Part shown: positions 54,453-62,238 of the stretch, piece by piece
How the letters are laid out: each line of letters opens with the position of its first letter
How positions within the stretch are numbered: the first letter of the stretch is position 1
DNA from: an uncultured Gemmata sp.
GTDB lineage: Bacteria; Planctomycetota; Planctomycetia; Gemmatales; Gemmataceae
DNA length: 64,000 nt
NCBI GenBank assembly: GCA_937924775.1
Contig: CALDUT010000002.1
Coordinates: forward strand, 124,001-188,000
Direction: 5' to 3'
Position numbers and translations under genes: made by a program
Notes under the pieces: generated by a model
The model's input: only the letters and a program-made list of their open reading frames with translations
Database searches by the model: none
What the model was told of the DNA's origin: nothing

Positions 54453-54573
54453 GGGGCCTTTCCACAAGCCACCCGAGCGAACCACCCCACCGCGGATGAG
54501 GCAAGTCCCGTCGCGGGGGGCAAAAGAAAAATCGCTATGTCGTTTGTATTCAGTTTTGGCGAGTCGGTACGAG

Positions 54574-55584
54574 CTACACGGTTTCGAGTACTGGGACGGC
54601 CTCCAGGATTTCCCGGACGACATCTGCGACTTGCTTGCCTTCGATCTCCGCTTCGGGGCGAAGGATCAGCCGGTGCCCCAACACGCCCATGGCGACCGCT
54701 TGCACATCCTCATGGGTGAAGTAGTGTCGCCCTTCGAGGACCGCGTGGGCACGAGCACACCGCAGCAGATTCAAGGCCGCCCGGGGACTAGCACCCAACG
54801 CGACGTCCGGATGGCGACGGCTTTCTGCCGCCAGTTGGCAAATGTATTCATACAGCGATTCCGCACCATAAACCGCTGGGAGCTTGCGCTGTAAATCGAG
54901 AATCATCTCCGGGTTGAACATCGGCTGCACTTCGGCCACAGGTTGGCTGTGCAGCTTCAGCAAGTTGACCTCATGCTGAAACCCCGGATAGCCCATTTCC
55001 ACCCGCAACAGGAAGCGATCGAGCTGGGCTTCTGGTAAGCGGTAGACCCCTTCCTGTTCCACCGGATTTTGTGTAGCCAGGACCAAAAACGGCAGCTCCA
55101 GCGGCAAGGAGATGCCATCGACCGTAACTTGGTACTCCTGCATTGCTTCCAGGAGTGCTGCCTGAGTCTTAGCGGGGGCGCGGTTGATTTCATCGGCCAG
55201 CAGCACTTGGGTGAAGATTGGCCCTTTGCGGAGCACAAAATCATTGACATTGCGATCGAAAATCGACGTGCCCGTGACGTCGGAGGGCAACAAATCGGGG
55301 GTGAACTGCACCCGTTGGTATTGGCAACCCAGCAATCGGGCGAAGACCTTCGAAAGCGTTGTTTTCGCCACGCCCGGGACCCCCTCCAGGAGAACGTGGC
55401 CGCCGGCGAGCAGGGCGATGAGCAGTTGTTTGGTCACGTCTTCAGCGCCTACGACCACCCGTGCCACTTCCGCAGTCACTTTTTGGCACAGTTGTTTGGC
55501 GTGTTGAGCCAATTCGTGAGCCGCGGCGCGAAGATCGCTCGGCGGTGCCGGCATACCGGGGGTTGATGTCGAAGCCAACGTCAT
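54574..55584 (-). CDS. MoxR-family AAA+ ATPase
   Basis: This is a 336-residue MoxR ATPase. Walker A is EGVPGVAKTTLSKVFARLLG. Walker B and the family signature are LLADEINRAPAKTQAALLEA. Also present are LATQNPVEQEG and YRLPEAQLDRFLLRVEMGYP. The C-terminal lid has LGASPRAALNLLRCARAHA. It lies upstream of the DUF58 gene (122 bases) and downstream of DUF4350 (78 bases), in the order DUF4129-DUF4350-MoxR-DUF58. The AAA+ unit probably remodels the DUF58/vWA proteins. It is a distant paralog of the ATPase at 453-1421. Confidence 0.95.
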   Translation of the reverse strand: MTLASTSTPGMPAPPSDLRAAAHELAQHAKQLCQKVTAEVARVVVGAEDVTKQLLIALLAGGHVLLEGVPGVAKTTLSKVFARLLGCQYQRVQFTPDLLPSDVTGTSIFDRNVNDFVLRKGPIFTQVLLADEINRAPAKTQAALLEAMQEYQVTVDGISLPLELPFLVLATQNPVEQEGVYRLPEAQLDRFLLRVEMGYPGFQHEVNLLKLHSQPVAEVQPMFNPEMILDLQRKLPAVYGAESLYEYICQLAAESRRHPDVALGASPRAALNLLRCARAHAVLEGRHYFTHEDVQAVAMGVLGHRLILRPEAEIEGKQVADVVREILEAVPVLETV

Positions 55585-55662
55585 GCCCTGCTCCCGTCGC
55601 AGTCCAGCCTGTGGGGTGAAGTCCTCCGTTGCATCACGAAGAGATTGGAGGATGTTGACGTT

Positions 55663-57237
55663 TTAGGAGTTTGGGTTCTGGTCGCGAGGTACAAAGTGCC
55701 AGTGACCATCCGCATGGGCTTGGCGAAGCCGCACAAAATACGGTTCGATCTGATGCCAGCGTCGCGGGCTGATGACCACAGGCGGTCCGAAGGCGATGCG
55801 CCACATGTCGCGGATGGCCCGACGCAGCGCATCGGGTTTGCGAATCGCCGAGGAAATCGCCACCGGTGGCGGAAGCGGTTCGGCAGAAGTCGGCGCGCCG
55901 GCGGAGAGGAAGAAATCTCGCATCAACTGATGTACCGGCTCGTACAAATTGTTCGCCTGAAGCAGTTCACGTTGACGCCGCTGAAAGACACCGGGTAAAC
56001 CCGTGGGGGCTTCGCCGGCTCCGGTCGCCGGGGCAGGGGGAGTATCCAGTGGATGGCGGCTACTGAGTGTGCGGCTCAACAGGAATATCGTTATCATAAT
56101 CGCCGCGGTTGCAACCAAGCCCTCAAGCCATCGGGCAAAGTGTCGAGACTCCCGGTCCGAACCCTCCGGTCCTAGCAACAGTTTCTGCAAGGCATCCCGG
56201 CTTTCGAGCTGATCCAGCAGTTGTTCGCCCAGATCAACGAGTTTCTCCTGGTTTTTGTTCAGGAATGTGCCCAAGTCGGGCATAGATTCCGGAGGAACCT
56301 TCTTTTGCGATTGTGCGAGAGCTTGTTTTAAGCTGTCGAAACTTTCAATGACTCGGCCATTTTCAAAAAACAAGCAGCGTTTGCGATGCTTGTCGGGCCC
56401 TTGCAAATATTCAATCGTGCGGAGAGCGAATTCCAGATTGTCCGTTTCGCGTTCCATCAGCATTTGGTTGATGTAAATGCTGGCGTCAGCGACTGCCAGA
56501 AAGGCATAACCGGGGCGGCCTGTGGGTTGTTGGGGCCCATCGCCGCCGATGGCGAAAAGCGGTGGGGGGGTCAACCGCATCTGCCAATCTGTTCGGGCCG
56601 ATCGGGGCAAGCGGGCCAAGGGGTATTGGTATTCGCCGCGGTATTGCAGTGGTTCTTCGAGGTAGGTGGGTTGATTGGTGGCCAGTTTTTGGAGACCGCG
56701 AAACAATCCCCACACCGGGCCGGGGTTATTGATCGGCTGTGGGAGTTCCGCGGGTGAAATGGGCACAACCCAGGGGCAATCTTCGTCGCCTTGGTAACAA
56801 TCGCGCCGATGGGCCCGGACTGGGATACCAGTGAAACTAGTAATCGGGTTGAAACCCCCTTGCTGGAAGGCCGAGTAAACGCTGAAACGGTCATCGGAAG
56901 CGATCAGAGCCGCACCTTGGGCTTCTGTGGCGATGCGGGCCCAGATCAGAGGCTCCGCATTGAACAGCGGGTTTTGCGGATTGCCAAGAACAATCACCAT
57001 CAGATCGTCTTCGGCCCAGGGGCGGTTGCGGATGTCCTGAAGTGTGACCGGTTTGATTCCGGCTTTATCGAGCAGGGCACGGAATAGTTCAGTACCCCCT
57101 CCGAGGATCAGTAGCTGCGGTTTATCAGCCTGTGGGGGTCGATCTTGACCGGCCAGCGGTGGAATCACGAGTAAAATGATAAGAATCGTGATGATTCCGA
57201 CGCGATCTGCTCTCCAGCCGTATCGGGATGCGTTCAT
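55663..57237 (-). CDS. DUF4350 membrane protein
   Basis: This is a 524-residue protein that starts inside the stop of the DUF4129 gene (57234-57237). A signal-like helix (GIITILIILLVIPPLAGQD) is followed by the DUF4350 region (about residues 40-260: LILGGGTELFRALLDKAGIK, DLMVIVLGNPQNPLFNAEPL). A second helix (about 370-390, LVATAAIMITIFLLSRTLSS) leads to a C-terminal soluble part. DUF4350 is found in MoxR operons and may bind or scaffold the vWA partners. The precise job is unknown. Confidence 0.82.
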   Translation of the reverse strand: MNASRYGWRADRVGIITILIILLVIPPLAGQDRPPQADKPQLLILGGGTELFRALLDKAGIKPVTLQDIRNRPWAEDDLMVIVLGNPQNPLFNAEPLIWARIATEAQGAALIASDDRFSVYSAFQQGGFNPITSFTGIPVRAHRRDCYQGDEDCPWVVPISPAELPQPINNPGPVWGLFRGLQKLATNQPTYLEEPLQYRGEYQYPLARLPRSARTDWQMRLTPPPLFAIGGDGPQQPTGRPGYAFLAVADASIYINQMLMERETDNLEFALRTIEYLQGPDKHRKRCLFFENGRVIESFDSLKQALAQSQKKVPPESMPDLGTFLNKNQEKLVDLGEQLLDQLESRDALQKLLLGPEGSDRESRHFARWLEGLVATAAIMITIFLLSRTLSSRHPLDTPPAPATGAGEAPTGLPGVFQRRQRELLQANNLYEPVHQLMRDFFLSAGAPTSAEPLPPPVAISSAIRKPDALRRAIRDMWRIAFGPPVVISPRRWHQIEPYFVRLRQAHADGHWHFVPRDQNPNS

Positions 57238-59069
57238 ACTTCGTCTACCCCCGCCAGTTCGCAGACCAACCGCCGCGCTTCCAAGAGCTCCACCCGCGAC
57301 AGCGGTTCATCAAGCGGGGCATACCGGGCCAATTCGTACAAACGGGCCAACTTAAGCGCCGGTTCCACATGGGTTTGCGCTAGCGTCACCAAGGCCTCGG
57401 CGATTGTCGAATGCGTCCACGTTTTCGCATCCTGGCCACACAACAGGACACTGAGATATTCGAACGCTCGGACCACGTCTTCGCGGGAGTTGATCGTTCG
57501 CGGGTCGATGGGCCAGTCGCTTTCGGTGGTGGCCCGTGTGGCCGGTCGCTGCATTATTAGGGTATCCCATTTTCGCCACACCAGTATCGCGGCTACGATC
57601 GCCAGAATAATCAGCAGCAGCAGGACCGGGATTTTCAGTGTGCCGATGTGGAGCGTGCCCAAACCGTCCCAGCCGGACCCGGTGAGGGAAGGGCTTGAAC
57701 CACTGCCAAGATCCACGGTGTGGTCGCGGCTTCGGCTGGAACCGAGGGTCCAGTCGATGCCACCCCACCGCCAGCCGAAGTTGAATTCCGGCCACTCCCA
57801 GCCCTCGTCGAAACGGAACCAATCGGCCCAATCCTTCTGGCTTTCGCCTTGAAGGCTGTCGAAAAACGAATTCCCGTTTTCGTCGAACAACGAGTTCATC
57901 AGCTCCGGGTCGTCGACCAATTCTTGTAAGGCCCGTTGGACCGCGGGGGACTCTTCGATCGGCCCCACATTGCGTTCCCACAGGGCCGTGGCCGCCTCCA
58001 AAGCCTTGGTTTTCGCAAGTTTTTCGGGCGATTGCTTGACAGGCCCGAGGGGATTGTCGGGGTCGAAACGGCGAATGTCGTTGGCCGGTGGTTCTGGGGG
58101 TTGTGGTGGCGGTCCTGGCCGTGGCGGTTCGCCGGGAAGCAGCTCGCGGGGGATTGCCGGATCGGGCCGCGGCGGTTCTGGTGGCAGCGGTTCAATTTTG
58201 GGCAGGTTTTGGGGGTCGATTTCCTGGCCGGTCCGCGGATCGAAGAGTTTCCCGGTTTTGGGGTCGATGGGGAAACCCGTGGTTTTGTCAAATGCGGGTG
58301 GATTCTTGGGGTCAATAGCAGGGAACTGCTGGGGGTCGAAGTGGGGGTTTTGGGGGTTGAAGGGTTGCAATTCGTGCGGTTCCAGCACTGCTCCGGTGCG
58401 TGGATTGAATGGCTTGCCGGTTTTCGGGTCGATCGGCAGAGGCGTTCGCGGATGCACCAGGGGCGGCATTTGGGGATCAACACCGGGTAATTTTCCCGGC
58501 TCGAGGGGAAGATTCTTCGGGTCGAAAGGCGGAATTGGCGTTTTCGGGAGCTTCGGTGGATTGAGGATTTGGAACGGATCGTCCGGTGCTGGGCCATTTT
58601 TCCCCAGGGATTTTAATAAATTTGCGATGTCTGCCGGGGAGGGTTGTGGCGGCGGGCTGCTTTTATCCGGCAGCGGGGCTTGGTTTTTGTACTTTTGGAC
58701 AAGATCCGTAAGCCGGTCGCGGAAAGCTTTGTCGCCCAGGAGCCGATTGGCCATGGCCTCGATCTCGGCATCTGGGGCGTTGGGGTTTTTCTCCTTCACC
58801 ATCCGCTTGAGCAGATTCATAAAGGCGTCGTCGCTGGCGGCAGGAAGGGAGGCCATTTGCGCCAACAATTCCCGGACTTCTTCGGGATTGAACGTTTCTC
58901 GCCAGATTTTGTGCCGGCCAGCTCTCGGATCGGTGGGGAAGAACTCGCGGTCACGGCCCCAGCCGCGCTGCGGGGGGGGTTGTGCGGCCACCGGTCGCTG
59001 TTCGACCCACAACCCCAGCCCGCCGGCAAAGAGTATACACAGAAGCCAACCGCGACGACCACCCGCCAT
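57234..59069 (-). CDS. DUF4129 protein with proline-rich repeat region
   Basis: This is a 611-residue protein. The signal segment is WLLCILFAGGLGLWVEQRPV. A helical domain (about 55-160) is followed by a 160-residue Pro-rich block (about 170-330) built from variants of 'DPKTGKPFNPRTG' and 'DPKNPPAFDKTTG'. A helical segment (340-440) has a Trp/Asp-rich stretch (WADWFRFDEGWEWPEFNFGW). A membrane helix (479-499) precedes the DUF4129 domain (about 530-605: TWTHSTIAEALVTLAQTHVE). It is the first gene of the MoxR operon and probably links the complex to the outside. The repeat block looks like a spacer. Confidence 0.85.
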   Translation of the reverse strand: MAGGRRGWLLCILFAGGLGLWVEQRPVAAQPPPQRGWGRDREFFPTDPRAGRHKIWRETFNPEEVRELLAQMASLPAASDDAFMNLLKRMVKEKNPNAPDAEIEAMANRLLGDKAFRDRLTDLVQKYKNQAPLPDKSSPPPQPSPADIANLLKSLGKNGPAPDDPFQILNPPKLPKTPIPPFDPKNLPLEPGKLPGVDPQMPPLVHPRTPLPIDPKTGKPFNPRTGAVLEPHELQPFNPQNPHFDPQQFPAIDPKNPPAFDKTTGFPIDPKTGKLFDPRTGQEIDPQNLPKIEPLPPEPPRPDPAIPRELLPGEPPRPGPPPQPPEPPANDIRRFDPDNPLGPVKQSPEKLAKTKALEAATALWERNVGPIEESPAVQRALQELVDDPELMNSLFDENGNSFFDSLQGESQKDWADWFRFDEGWEWPEFNFGWRWGGIDWTLGSSRSRDHTVDLGSGSSPSLTGSGWDGLGTLHIGTLKIPVLLLLIILAIVAAILVWRKWDTLIMQRPATRATTESDWPIDPRTINSREDVVRAFEYLSVLLCGQDAKTWTHSTIAEALVTLAQTHVEPALKLARLYELARYAPLDEPLSRVELLEARRLVCELAGVDEV

Positions 59070-59312
59070 CAGGTCGCCTCCTTAAATATTGAAGAGGCCT
59101 TGCGATGCCTACCTCTCTCTGCAATTCATTGTGTCGGAACTTCTCGATGGAAGCAAGCGGTTGGCCACAACCCACTGCAAACCCACCAATTCCGCCGGCG
59201 ATTCCGACCGCCGGATAGGGATTCTCCCAAGGTGGGTTATCGGATTGGCTCGTGGATCGATCGTCCGTTGGCCCGATCCTGAGGTCGTCGTGAGCGACCG
59301 CGAAGCCGGGGT

Positions 59313-60206
59313 TTAACCTTTCACCAGTTCCTCCCACAGGGCCTTGTACTTTTTCAAAAATGCGATGCCATCGTCCACATTGTAAGCTCTCCCCACTTCG
59401 CAGAGCGTGTAGCGGTCGTACCCGATGCCGCGGAGTAAGGAGAACAGTTCCTGGTAGGGGTAAGTGCCTTTCGCGTCGTTCTCTAAGTCATTAATGTGAC
59501 AGGATTTAATCCACTTTTTGAGTAAACCGAAGGACTTGGCGACGGATTTTGGGGTGCCTGTGGGGTCGTCGATGTCAGCGCTGTTGGAATTCCAACAGAC
59601 ACCGACCGCGGGGTGTTCACAGGCTTCCATAATCGTTTTCATGTTTTGAGGAATCTGCGTGATGGCACCGTGGACTTCGACCCAAATCTCCACCCCGGCA
59701 TCCGCGGCAGCTTTCCCACACTGCTGGAGGGCTTGGCCGATCTGGACGAAAGTTTTCTGCGGGTCGGCACCTTTGGGTACGCCGTTGGGGCGGACTTTGA
59801 CCCCCCGGCCTCCCAAGTCTTTCACCAATTGGATGAATTGCTTGCAATCCTCAATGTTTTTGGCCACCACCTGGGGATTGTTGGAATGGAACTCGCAAAC
59901 GGTGCCACAGCCCCAGAAAACCACGCCGCTATCCGCGAACTGCTGCCGCACCATTTTCCGCTGTTCGGCTGTCAGCGAGGGTTCAACACCGTGTTTGTGG
60001 GTCGTGCGGCATTCCACCGCGGCGATCCCAACCTGTCGGCAGACTTTCAGGATGGTTGGTAAGTCCCAATCTTTGGCGACGTTGTAAGTGACCAAGCCCA
60101 GTTGGAACCGGGGCGGTTCTGCCGCTGCCAACGCGGAGGGGGTGCAGAGGGCCAGGCTAGCAGTGGTTGTTTGGAGGAACCTTCGGCGGGAAATTCGTGG
60201 GTGCAT
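59313..60206 (-). CDS. Sugar phosphate isomerase/epimerase, Tat-exported
   Basis: This is a 297-residue TIM-barrel protein of the AP-endonuclease-2 fold. The ATG at 60206 places the Tat leader (RISRRRFLQTTTASLALCTP) correctly. Metal-site segments: VAAVECRTTHKHGVEPSL, IWVEVHGAITQIPQN, VGVCWNSNSADIDDPTG and IKSCHINDLENDAKGTYPYQ. It is the second Tat-exported isomerase in the window and differs from the 18887 protein, lacking the DIYHVQIMHGD segment. The role is unknown, likely sugar conversion outside the cytoplasm. Confidence 0.88.
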   Translation of the reverse strand: MHPRISRRRFLQTTTASLALCTPSALAAAEPPRFQLGLVTYNVAKDWDLPTILKVCRQVGIAAVECRTTHKHGVEPSLTAEQRKMVRQQFADSGVVFWGCGTVCEFHSNNPQVVAKNIEDCKQFIQLVKDLGGRGVKVRPNGVPKGADPQKTFVQIGQALQQCGKAAADAGVEIWVEVHGAITQIPQNMKTIMEACEHPAVGVCWNSNSADIDDPTGTPKSVAKSFGLLKKWIKSCHINDLENDAKGTYPYQELFSLLRGIGYDRYTLCEVGRAYNVDDGIAFLKKYKALWEELVKG

Positions 60207-60640
60207 AGCGGTTTTTCCGTGAAACAGGAGTGAACGGAAACTATGATCGCGTCTCGATTTCCAGCAGCAAGAGAAAAAAATGAACAGACTGGGCAATATT
60301 TGGTCAGTGGCGCGCATCGTAATAGGTGAGAGGGGGTGTTTGGCAGCGTCCCCTTCTCGTGTGGGAGCGACAGTGTCGAGCCGGTGATGTTGGAGGGTTG
60401 GCAGCGTCCCTTCAACCAGCCGGCTCGACCGATTTTTGGCTCTCTCGCCGTTTCTGCGAAACCCTTCTCCACAACCACCTTTCAGCTTACCCGGAAGATT
60501 GTCACTAGGTTAAGGTGTGGCAATTTCTGGCGGTCTGAACAATGCCTCTTCGCTTATCACGCTCATAGCCCCGGAAGCGGGTTTACCCTGACTGCCCCGA
60601 CCGGTACAGTGATGTGACCGGAACTTAGGAGGCACCTCTC
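60207..60640. other. Divergent intergenic region with hairpins
   Basis: 434 bases between the isomerase (minus) and M20 (plus) genes. TGGCAGCGTCCC occurs twice (about 60342 and 60399). GTCGAGCCGG (60375-60384) pairs with CCGGCTCGAC (60420-60429), with an inner stem TTGGAGGG/CCCTTCAA, followed by CGATTTTTGG. Such a terminator-like structure in a divergent promoter region is unexpected and may mark a small RNA ending here. Confidence 0.45.
60375..60437 (+). terminator. Long hairpin in divergent region
   Basis: A 10-bp perfect outer stem (GTCGAGCCGG/CCGGCTCGAC) encloses an 8-bp inner stem (with one G-U pair) and is followed by ATTTTT. It ends a transcript on the plus strand, but no annotated gene precedes it, so a non-coding transcript upstream is possible. 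Confidence 0.5.
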
Positions 60641-62044
60641 ATGAAACAAGCCGCCCTGAATTGGCTCGAGAAAAATCATGAAGAAATCGTCCACAATCTG
60701 GCCGACCTAGTGGCGATTCAAAGCATCAGCACCGATGGGGAACACAATCCCGAAATCGAGCGGACCGCCAAACTGACCTGCGATCAGATGCGTGATGCCG
60801 GGCTTCACAATGTGGAAGTTCTCCGGGTCGGCCAATCGATGCCGTATGCCTACGGCGAATGGCTCGACGCCCCGGGTAAGCCAACGGTCTTTTTGTACGC
60901 TCACCACGATGTTCAGCCGGTCAATTTCGTGGAACAATGGCAAAGTGACCCGTGGAAGCTCACCCGACGCGATGGCCGACTTTATGCCCGCGGCGCGGCC
61001 GACGACAAAGGAGCTATTGTTGGGCAACTGGCCGCCATCGCTGCCTATCGTAAGACCGGCAATACCTTGCCCGTCAACATCAAAATGCTTGTGGAAGGCG
61101 AGGAGGAAATTGGTTCGAAAAATCTGCTGAAGTTCTTCGAAACGCACCGCAACCGGCTGAAATCCGACGTCATTATCGTGTGTGATACGGAAAACATTCA
61201 AGTGGGCATCCCGAGCATCACCTATTCCCTCCGTGGTATTGTGGCCGTCAAAGTCGAGGTGAATACCGCGAAGATACCGGTACACAGTGGCATGGTCGGC
61301 GGGGCTTTGCCCGATGCGGCGATCGCTCTGAGTGCGATCTTGGGTCGTTTGTATTGGAATAACAGCCCCCTGCCGATCTCGGGGTTTTACGATCGCGTCC
61401 GCCCCCTGACTGACAAAGAACGGCAAGCCTTCCAAAGACTTCCCTTCGATGAACAGAAATTCCGTAGCACCTGTGGTATGGTCAGTACGGCCCAATTCGC
61501 GACCGAACCGGGCTACAACTTCTACGCCCAAACCTGGCGACGTCCGGCGGTAACCGTCATCGCGCAAGAAGCCAGTTCGATCAAAGGGGCGTCGAACCAG
61601 GTTTTACCGAAAGCGACTGCCTTGGTCAGTTGCCGTATTGTGCCCGACCAAAAACCGGACGAGGTTCTTCAACAACTAACAGCCTTTCTGACTGCCAACC
61701 CCCCCTGGGGCTGCGAGGTGGTGGTGACCCCTGTGGGGCCCCCGGTCGACTGGTGGATGACTGACCCCAACGGCCCGGCGTTTGAAGCCGCCCTCTCGGC
61801 CATGCGTAGCGGCTTCGACTGCGACCCGGTCGCGATTGGTTGTGGCGGGACCATCGGTTTTGTCGGCCCATTGTGTGAACTCTTCGGGGGCGCACCGGCG
61901 TTGTTGTTGGGCATCGAAGACCCGGCCAGTAACGCACACGCGCCCAATGAGAGCCTGCACGAGGGTGATTTCAAGAAGCTCATGGCCTCCTTGGTTCATC
62001 TTTTCGATAACATGGGCAAACTTTCCCCAGATCGCGTGAAGTGA
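60641..62044 (+). CDS. M20-family dipeptidase
   Basis: This is a 467-residue metallopeptidase with AGGAGG before the ATG. Metal residues: VFLYAHHDVQPVNF (His), ARGAADDKGAIVGQLAAI (bridging Asp), VEGEEEIGSKNLLKFF (Glu pair), VCDTENIQVGIPS (Asp) and NAHAPNESLHEGDF (His). The lid domain is in the middle (HSGMVGGALPDAAIALSAIL). Length and the HHDVQP motif match the M20 dipeptidases related to ArgE/DapE/CPG2. No signal peptide, so cytosolic, breaking down imported dipeptides. It is followed by a strong hairpin at 62080-62102. Confidence 0.95.
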   Translation: MKQAALNWLEKNHEEIVHNLADLVAIQSISTDGEHNPEIERTAKLTCDQMRDAGLHNVEVLRVGQSMPYAYGEWLDAPGKPTVFLYAHHDVQPVNFVEQWQSDPWKLTRRDGRLYARGAADDKGAIVGQLAAIAAYRKTGNTLPVNIKMLVEGEEEIGSKNLLKFFETHRNRLKSDVIIVCDTENIQVGIPSITYSLRGIVAVKVEVNTAKIPVHSGMVGGALPDAAIALSAILGRLYWNNSPLPISGFYDRVRPLTDKERQAFQRLPFDEQKFRSTCGMVSTAQFATEPGYNFYAQTWRRPAVTVIAQEASSIKGASNQVLPKATALVSCRIVPDQKPDEVLQQLTAFLTANPPWGCEVVVTPVGPPVDWWMTDPNGPAFEAALSAMRSGFDCDPVAIGCGGTIGFVGPLCELFGGAPALLLGIEDPASNAHAPNESLHEGDFKKLMASLVHLFDNMGKLSPDRVK

Positions 62045-62079
62045 TAGTCGATTGCTCGCCGATGGTTCGCCCCAACCTC

Positions 62080-62102
62080 CCCAACCGGCACTCCCGGTTG
62101 GG
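62080..62102 (+). terminator. Hairpin after the M20 gene
   Basis: CCCAACCGG-CACTC-CCGGTTGGG is a perfect 9-bp stem with a 5-base loop, 36 bases past the stop. There is no T-run after it, so it may protect or pause the transcript rather than release it. Confidence 0.55.
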
Positions 62103-62238
62103 TACGGCTCCTGGAGTTCCGGTTATTCGTTTGCCTGCGGGCGTGGTTGGCGATTAGTTGGCTTTAGCGGCTTGGCAATTCGCACACTAGCGGTCAGGAT
62201 ACATGGTGAGATTTCGCGCCTGCGTTGAAGACTCACCT

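Noticed and set aside
58100-58600. Repetitive DNA that could suggest a CRISPR array
   Set aside because: Repeats are variable, in frame with the DUF4129 protein, and lack unique spacers of constant length; no cas gene present.
57970-59085. 371-codon Gly/Ser-rich plus frame
   Set aside because: Mirror image of the proline-rich repeat block of the DUF4129 gene on the minus strand.
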